A stretch of DNA of 64,000 nucleotides from JANOYY01 sp043720395. GTDB taxonomy: Bacteria; Actinomycetota; Acidimicrobiia; Acidimicrobiales; JANYDT01. The stretch covers positions 154,480 to 218,479 of the forward strand of contig JAYSSR010000038.1 of assembly GCA_043720395.1 (NCBI GenBank). The letters run 5' to 3'. A program made the position numbers and the translations under genes. The notes beneath the pieces were generated by a model. That model made no database searches, was not told the DNA's origin, and saw only the letters and a program-made list of their open reading frames with translations. Below are positions 59,241 to 64,000 of the stretch, piece after piece. Within the stretch, counting starts at the first letter, position 1; each line of letters opens with the position of its first letter.

Positions 59241-59980
59241 ATCACCTGACTGCCGACGCGGTAGGTCGCAGCGTGCTCTTCGCCGACCTCTTCATGGTGT
59301 TCGACCGGCCGTTCGCCGAGGGCCAAGCCGTAGATGCCGAGTCCGCCGACCACGATGGCCGATACGACGAGGACGGCGGCGAGCGTCCGCCTGGAAAGCC
59401 GCGGCCGAGTCGCGAGAACGATGGCACCTCCGAAGATCAAGGCCGCAACCACGAGGGCGACAACCCACGCCGCGGTCGCGTTGACGGCAAGCAGGGTGCG
59501 CGAAACCGCAAGCCCGATCAAGGCGATCAGCCCGAGGAGTGCGAGGGGCATCGCGAAGGGCAGGCCGACTCCGTCGGAGACGCGCGCACTCAAAGCGGGT
59601 ACCCAGTTCGGGTGATCGCGCCATGCCTGTGAAAACCAGGCGATCAGCACAGCGACGAGTGCGCCGCCACCCACGACAAACCCGGCGGCGCCGAGCGCGA
59701 AGCCGAGCACAACACCGCCCGCCCCAAGCGCGGCCACGAACGGCACGATGGTTCCTCGCGGTTCGCGGCCCGGCGCCGGGTCTTCGCCTCCAACGTAGGA
59801 GTGGCGATCTGAGGCACCTGCGCCCACAAGTATCGAGAGCGCGATCGCGACTGCGGCACCCGCCGCAGTAACGAGAAGCAGGACGCCGACCGAGTCCGTT
59901 GTGTTGGCGGAGTACACGATCGCCGCGACAAGCGCGAGGCCGGCACCGCCGAGGAACGTCTTCGAACCGAGGGTGAACAC
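59237..59980 (-). CDS. multi-spanning membrane protein of the oxidase operon, function unknown
   Basis: A 247-residue integral membrane protein with six or seven hydrophobic segments (e.g. FLGGAGLALVAAIVYSANTT, GVLLLVTAAGAAVAIALSIL, GGGALVAVLIAWFSQAW, TAAWVVALVVAALIFGGAIV, LVVSAIVVGGLGIYGLALG). I do not recognise a family. GTG at 59980 with GGAG upstream is the best start; it lies 13 bases after the COX3-like stop. The C-terminus has HHEEVGEEHAATYR, with three His near the end. It always stays coupled to its neighbours here, so it probably acts in oxidase assembly or in a complex with the COX1-like protein. Confidence 0.75.
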   Translation of the reverse strand: MFTLGSKTFLGGAGLALVAAIVYSANTTDSVGVLLLVTAAGAAVAIALSILVGAGASDRHSYVGGEDPAPGREPRGTIVPFVAALGAGGVVLGFALGAAGFVVGGGALVAVLIAWFSQAWRDHPNWVPALSARVSDGVGLPFAMPLALLGLIALIGLAVSRTLLAVNATAAWVVALVVAALIFGGAIVLATRPRLSRRTLAAVLVVSAIVVGGLGIYGLALGERPVEHHEEVGEEHAATYRVGSQVM

Positions 59981-59993
59981 GGGGTGGACTCCG

Positions 59994-60569
59994 TTACTTC
60001 TTGAGGAACACGAGGGCGAACACAATGAGCCACGTCAGTCCGGCAATATGCTGACCCCAGGCGGCGGCGCGGGCGAGCGAAGCTGACGACGGACCAGCAT
60101 GGCCACCGAAGCACGAAACGAGTCCGGTGATGGAGGCGATCACACCGGCGGCGACCGCGAGGCCGCCGACCGTGAGCAGGGTGTAGATCAAGACGGCATA
60201 CGGGCTCGCCGCGGGAAGAGCGATTTCCTTGCCGATGAACCACACCAGATTGAGAGTCGCGAGCCCGATGAGCGCGGAGAGCCCGAACCCGGTCGACGCC
60301 CAGCGTCGATTGCCAATCCGAGCGGAAACGACACCCCAGTTCGCCGCGAACGAGGCAAGCGCCAGCGAAACGAGAGCCATCGATCCGGCGTAATTGTTGA
60401 ACGACATCTTCTTGTCGACGAAATCGGGGTCACCGAAGCGCAATCCCAAGTACGCGGCACCAAAGCCACCGACTGCCATCAAAACAGAAGCGCCAAGAGC
60501 GATCGTGGCGGTATGGGTGGCGTGACCGGCCCGGTTGGTTGCCGGAGCGAGCGGGTTGGTGGCTGCCAT
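59994..60569 (-). CDS. cytochrome c oxidase subunit III-like protein
   Basis: A 191-residue membrane protein with five segments resembling heme-copper oxidase subunit III: GAAYLGLRFGDPDFVDK, GSMALVSLALASFAANWGVV, YTLLTVGGLAVAAGVIASIT and WLIVFALVFLKK at the end (as in COX3 W-x-x-x-x-L-V-F-L). The W-x-F-x-x-S-E motif of ctaE is missing, and similarity is weaker than between ctaE and standard proteins. Together with the COX1-like protein it looks like a second, divergent I/III pair inside the operon. Joined to it by a TGATG junction. Confidence 0.75.
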   Translation of the reverse strand: MAATNPLAPATNRAGHATHTATIALGASVLMAVGGFGAAYLGLRFGDPDFVDKKMSFNNYAGSMALVSLALASFAANWGVVSARIGNRRWASTGFGLSALIGLATLNLVWFIGKEIALPAASPYAVLIYTLLTVGGLAVAAGVIASITGLVSCFGGHAGPSSASLARAAAWGQHIAGLTWLIVFALVFLKK

Positions 60570-62134
60570 CAGTGTCCGGCCTCCGAGACGGTGGCGATAT
60601 CGCCAGAACGGTTACGGCCAGACCCAGAAGTGACGAACGCGCTAGCGAGAGCGAGTCCGGCGATTGCGATGCCAGCGGCGGCAACCAGGCCACCGAGCAG
60701 GGCGATCACGCTCAGGGCCGTGGCGGACCCCGTGAGATCGTCTCGGTACCAACTCACAGCCATTGCAATGAAGTAGATGGCAAACCCAGCGAGTACGGCC
60801 AGCCCACCGAGCGACGCAGCGCCCACGTGAGCGCGACGATCCGCCGACCTGGGGATGTACTCGACCGCCGCAGCGAGTAGGCCGACCAGCGGCGCTGCGA
60901 CAATCACGAGCAGGCTCTGGTTGATGCCCCAGAGTGCAACGGCGTTGGGGTCGGTCACGCCCCGAATCGCAGCCACGGCGATATTCACCACAGCAAGAAT
61001 CACCAGCAGCTCGCACGCAGCGGCGAAGATCAGCGAGGCGTCCATCTTCAGGTTCTTGATGCCGGTCGCCACGGTGCCGAGGGTGAGAACAGCGAGCAAG
61101 CCGAGGGGAATTGCCACGACGCTCGATTGCAGCGTCGAGTTCGGCTGCACCATGTGGTCCATGTTCCAGCTGTCAACCGCCCAGGCGGTCAACGTGGCCA
61201 CGCCGTAGAAACCGAGCAGAGCGTTCGTTGCCCGACCGCCGGCCGGGCGGGAACCGACTCGGGCCGAGACGACATCGACAACCGCACCAAGTGCCGGGAG
61301 CAGGAGGAGCAGGGCTTCGGGTCGACCGTTCAGCCAGATCATGTGCGACCAGACGCGCGTGGCCCCGTCGGTGCCGCCGAACAGGCCACCGCCGACGTGC
61401 TGATCAATCTCAAGGAGCAGCAGACCAGCGAGGAATACTGGTGATGCGAGCAGCAACACTCCGCTCGTGACCATGGAAGCGAAGGCGAAGGGTCGCACAT
61501 CGGCCAAGCGCGTGCCCGTCGCCCGCTGAGTCACGACCGTGACGAGAATGTTGAGCGCCCCGAGGATCGTGACGATCGTGACCAGCATGAGGCTGCCGAT
61601 GAGGAGATCCGTCGCTCGGTTGGCAGGTGCGGAAGCATTCGGTACGAGCGATCCGAGAACATCTATGGCTGGTGGTCCGTCGCCGATTGTGTACGACGCT
61701 ATGAAGGTGCCAGCGGCGACGACGTAACCCCAAAGGACGAAGGCCTGGAGCCGGGGAAAGGCCATCCGGTGCCCACCGATGAGGTGCGGAACGGTTGCGG
61801 TCGCGACGCCCAAAAACAGCGGCAGGACCACGAAGTACGGCAGGCCAGCGCCGACCATCTTCCATATCCGCTCGAACGAGAAGGCTGCGTCTCCGACACT
61901 CCCGAGATAATCGCCGGTTGAAAGCGCACCCCGCTGGAACGTGTCGAGTTTGCCGGAGAGCAGAGCCAGCATCGACGTGCCGACAACCCCCATGAGCAGC
62001 GCTGCACCGGTGAGCAGGCGTCCGACCGTTCGGTGGTCGACCGACGTGAACCAGGTCTCGGCCGGGTCGACAACGCCATCGAAGACGGCATGGTCGATGG
62101 CGGCAGAAGTGGATGGAGAGGCAATCAGCGACAT
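60569..62134 (-). CDS. heme-copper oxidase subunit I-like protein lacking most metal ligands
   Basis: A 521-residue, about 12-segment membrane protein that aligns with COX1: WFTSVDHRTVGRLLTGAAL (as TTVDHKRLGIMYGIAS in ctaD), LPYFVVLPLFLGVATATVPH, HRMAFPRLQAFVLWGYVVAA (as DVAFPRMNAFSWWCYIFGA) and WSHMIWLNGRPEALLLLLPALG (as WQHLFWLFGHPEVYILVLPAMG). The ligands are lost: heme a His site reads MVGAG, CuB His and Tyr of HPEVY are R271 and L275, the His pair is D326-H327 and the HFHY segment of helix X is replaced (NQSLL). It cannot bind the normal hemes or CuB. Its gene lies between ctaB and a COX3-like gene in the operon. Confidence 0.85.
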   Translation of the reverse strand: MSLIASPSTSAAIDHAVFDGVVDPAETWFTSVDHRTVGRLLTGAALLMGVVGTSMLALLSGKLDTFQRGALSTGDYLGSVGDAAFSFERIWKMVGAGLPYFVVLPLFLGVATATVPHLIGGHRMAFPRLQAFVLWGYVVAAGTFIASYTIGDGPPAIDVLGSLVPNASAPANRATDLLIGSLMLVTIVTILGALNILVTVVTQRATGTRLADVRPFAFASMVTSGVLLLASPVFLAGLLLLEIDQHVGGGLFGGTDGATRVWSHMIWLNGRPEALLLLLPALGAVVDVVSARVGSRPAGGRATNALLGFYGVATLTAWAVDSWNMDHMVQPNSTLQSSVVAIPLGLLAVLTLGTVATGIKNLKMDASLIFAAACELLVILAVVNIAVAAIRGVTDPNAVALWGINQSLLVIVAAPLVGLLAAAVEYIPRSADRRAHVGAASLGGLAVLAGFAIYFIAMAVSWYRDDLTGSATALSVIALLGGLVAAAGIAIAGLALASAFVTSGSGRNRSGDIATVSEAGH

Positions 62135-62266
62135 TCGCGCTCCGAGGCGATGGGTGCCGACTCCCGCGGCAAATCGCCGCGACAGTTGACCACCCGAGGG
62201 AAAACGAGCACCGACGACTCTACAGGTGTCCGACCCGCCCGCACGAGTCAGGTCGACCTTCGAGGG

Positions 62267-63232
62267 TCAGATGAACTGATCGATGGCCATGACCGCAAAC
62301 AGCAGGGTCACGTAGGTGATCGAATACCCAAAGAGCCGCATCGCGGGCTTCGTAACCGGCTGGTTGGCCTTGCCGGCCTGGCGGAGACGCAGGGCGTAGG
62401 CCAGAAACACCAATCCGAGGAGTGCCGCCGACACGACATACACGATGCTGAGGTGCGCCACTGGTGCCAGGAGCAGCGTCAACGCGACCATGACGACGCT
62501 GTAGCCGACAATCTGATTCGCCGTCTCGTCGAAGCTCGCCACGACGGGGAGCATGGGGACGTCGGCAGCCTTGTAGTCGTCGCGGTACTTGACAGCGAGT
62601 GCCCAGAAGTGCGGCGGTGTCCACACGAACATGATGAGAAAGAGTACGAACGGTGCCCAATCGAGGCGGTTGACGACGGCCGCCCAACCGACGAGCACCG
62701 GAACGGCCCCGGCGGCCCCGCCGATCACGATGTTCTGCCTCGACGTCCGCTTCAGCCATAACGTGTAGACGAACACATAGAAGAGGCACGCGGCCACGGC
62801 GAGGACGGCGCTGAGCAGGTTCACGGTGGCCGTGAGCCAGACAAACGCGATTGTCTCGATGGCGATCGCAAAGACCAGCGCCTCACGGGGGCCGAGAGCC
62901 CCGGTCACCAGAGGTCGATTCTTCGTCCGCTCCATCAGGCTGTCGATGTCGCGGTCGACGACCATGTTGATGGCGTTCGCGCCCCCGGCGGCGAGCGTGC
63001 CACCGATCAGCGTGGCGACCATCAGCCAAAGGCCGGGCCAACCGTGCTTCGCCAAGAACATGGTGGGGATGGTGGTGACGAGCAGGAGTTCGATGATCCG
63101 CGGCTTGGTCAGGGCGACGAATGCCTTGATTCGCTCGACTCCCGACGCTCGGCCCGCGAGTCGCACGGTACCGACCGGGAGTGCATCGAGCACTGGCGTC
63201 CGCTCAAGGGGCGCGGTCCGGAGGCGAGGCAT
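62267..63232 (-). CDS. ctaB: protoheme IX farnesyltransferase (heme O synthase)
   Basis: UbiA-family enzyme of 321 residues that farnesylates heme B to heme O for the oxidase. Motif 1 NAINMVVDRDIDSLMERT (N-x-x-x-D-x-x-x-D) and motif 2 DDYKAADVPMLP, LKRTSRQNIVIGGAAGAVPV and WTPPHFWALAVKY are complete. About nine segments. ATG at 63232, 9 bases after a TACGAT box, so it likely heads the oxidase operon. A 130-base gap to the next gene on the same strand has no hairpin I can see. Confidence 0.97.
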   Translation of the reverse strand: MPRLRTAPLERTPVLDALPVGTVRLAGRASGVERIKAFVALTKPRIIELLLVTTIPTMFLAKHGWPGLWLMVATLIGGTLAAGGANAINMVVDRDIDSLMERTKNRPLVTGALGPREALVFAIAIETIAFVWLTATVNLLSAVLAVAACLFYVFVYTLWLKRTSRQNIVIGGAAGAVPVLVGWAAVVNRLDWAPFVLFLIMFVWTPPHFWALAVKYRDDYKAADVPMLPVVASFDETANQIVGYSVVMVALTLLLAPVAHLSIVYVVSAALLGLVFLAYALRLRQAGKANQPVTKPAMRLFGYSITYVTLLFAVMAIDQFI

Positions 63233-63241
63233 GACCCGCCA

Positions 63242-63247
63242 ATCGTA
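63242..63247 (-). promoter_or_regulatory. -10 box of ctaB and the oxidase operon
   Basis: TACGAT on the minus strand, 9 bases before the ATG at 63232; leaderless type. The divergent clpS start is 75 bases further. Confidence 0.45.
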
Positions 63248-63322
63248 CCGGGCGTTTCTTTGACGTCGGAAAGTTGGCTTGGCTCGGTCCGGGCCCTTCC
63301 CTACCGCGGTCAGAATGGCCGG

Positions 63323-63616
63323 ATGCCGAGTGCCGCGCCTGTGGAGGTGGTCGAGCCCGACGTCGATACCACCGTCCGCGCCGATCGGCCGTGGGTGGTC
63401 ATCGTCTGGAACGACCCGATCAACCTGATGTCCTACGTGACCCGCGTACTGCAAATGGTCTTCGGTTACTCGAAGGAGAAGGCGGAAAAATTGATGTGGG
63501 ACGTCCATACGAAGGGTCGGGCGGTCGTGTCGAACGGCAACCGGGAGAAGGCGGAGATGGACGTCTTCCGCCTCCACGAGCACGGGTTGTGGGCCACGAT
63601 GCAGCACGACACGTGA
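63323..63616 (+). CDS. clpS: ATP-dependent Clp protease adaptor ClpS
   Basis: N-degron recognition adaptor of ClpA/ClpC, 97 residues. WVVIVWNDPINLMSYVTRVL includes the ND/N motif and the Met that gate the N-terminal residue pocket; FGYSKEKAEKLMWDVHTKGRA and CEVYE-like AEMDVFRLHEHGLWATM follow as expected. A Pro/Val/Asp-rich tail of about 20 residues precedes the domain. ATG at 63323 chosen as the first Met of the frame consistent with length. GTGA overlap with the next gene. Confidence 0.96.
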   Translation: MPSAAPVEVVEPDVDTTVRADRPWVVIVWNDPINLMSYVTRVLQMVFGYSKEKAEKLMWDVHTKGRAVVSNGNREKAEMDVFRLHEHGLWATMQHDT

Positions 63617-64000
63617 TCCCCGGCCGCCGCATCAAGCGCTCGCGCAAGGGCGGTTTCGACCTTCGCCTGCCCGCGTCCGAGCGCCAGCTCGTCGCCTCCC
63701 TCGCGGGGCAGCTGCGCAGCGTGCTCACCGGGCAGGACGTGGCCGCCGATGCCAGCGTGCGTCGACTGTTCCCGTCCGCCTACGCCGACGACCCGACGAG
63801 GGACGCCGAGTACCGCGAGATGGTCCGCGACGACCTGCTCCAGGCCCGCCTCGGCGCGCTCGACGTGGTGGAGGAGACCGTCTACTCGCCCAAGATCGAC
63901 GAGGCGCAGCTGCTGGCGTGGATGGGTGCCGTCAACGACCTGCGGCTCGTGCTCGGCACCCGCCTCGACGTGAGCGAGGAGACCGCCTTCGACAGCGCCC
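63613..64000 (+). CDS. DUF2017 family protein, cut by window edge
   Basis: Starts at GTG 63613, overlapping the clpS stop. The visible 129 codons read KGGFDLRLPASERQLVASLA, LFPSAYADDP, EYREMVRDDLLQARLGAL and WMGAVNDLRLVLGTRLDV, the DUF2017 signature. In actinobacteria this gene regularly follows clpS; its function is unknown. Likely roughly two thirds of the protein is present. Confidence 0.9.
   Translation, partial: MIPGRRIKRSRKGGFDLRLPASERQLVASLAGQLRSVLTGQDVAADASVRRLFPSAYADDPTRDAEYREMVRDDLLQARLGALDVVEETVYSPKIDEAQLLAWMGAVNDLRLVLGTRLDVSEETAFDSA

Noticed and set aside
63044..63322. Extended ClpS N-terminus (93 extra codons)
   Set aside because: Would overlap the divergent ctaB gene and adds non-ClpS sequence; ATG 63323 gives the normal length.

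Overview
The window is a 64-kb piece of a high-GC actinobacterial chromosome. Evidence for this placement: ClpS followed by a DUF2017 gene, a PAC2-family protein, a 13E12-type (DUF222-HNH) endonuclease gene behind a CGAAC-N4-GTTCG LexA box, a caa3-type oxidase operon, and many genes whose start codon lies only 6-9 bases after a TANNNT box, as in leaderless actinobacterial mRNAs. Gene content rich in acyl-CoA metabolism fits Acidimicrobiia or a relative, but this is an inference; no rRNA or tRNA gene is present to test it.

Layout. 1-15 kb: a cut-off acyl-CoA dehydrogenase, gluQ, a minus-strand run (MMPL transporter, hypothetical, a TyrA-PheA fusion, DUF983), a GH3 hexosaminidase, an Lrp/aminotransferase/saccharopine-dehydrogenase-like cluster, PAC2, a CoA transferase and two divergent Nudix genes. 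16-22 kb: a minus-strand acyl-CoA pathway (acyl-CoA dehydrogenase-like, acyl-CoA ligase, amidohydrolase, thiolase, DUF35). 22.1-28.9 kb: a decaying defence island with a MazF-type toxin-antitoxin pair, an RHH gene cut by an in-frame TGA, a frameshifted DUF2971 gene, a truncated and frameshifted hsdR, a frameshifted SprT-like metalloprotease, a hypothetical gene and an SOS-box HNH endonuclease, ending in a 16-bp tandem repeat. 29-34 kb: hydrolase, RidA, and a LytS/LytTR two-component system in one operon with a sodium:solute symporter. 34.5-42.5 kb: a divergent branched-chain-amino-acid-type ABC importer (LivK facing LivFGHM) with two CRP-like sites between, an embedded acyl-CoA-ligase pseudoenzyme, and a 3-hydroxyacyl-CoA dehydrogenase. 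43-46.7 kb: a three-subunit xanthine-dehydrogenase-type molybdoenzyme. 46.8-53 kb: an orphan MsiK/UgpC-like ATPase, a broken NlpC/P60 gene, serS, an ABC exporter pair and a thioredoxin-like lipoprotein. 53-63.2 kb: a ten-gene minus-strand cytochrome oxidase operon (ctaB, a ligand-less COX1 paralogue, a COX3-like protein, a membrane protein, TlpA, ctaC, ctaD, ctaE, ctaF, ctaG). The end holds clpS and a cut-off DUF2017 gene.

The points most worth a second look are the COX1-like protein that has lost nearly all heme and copper ligands yet sits inside the oxidase operon; two families of intergenic palindromes, each present twice more than 26 kb apart; the acyl-CoA-ligase pseudoenzyme translationally coupled inside the liv operon; the LexA box on the leaderless promoter of the HNH gene; and the back-to-back leaderless promoters between the Nudix genes. 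Five genes carry frameshifts or premature stops; four of them lie together at 23-26.7 kb, which argues for real decay there, although assembly indels cannot be excluded. Between genes of the island, 26737-27013 holds nothing I can recognise.
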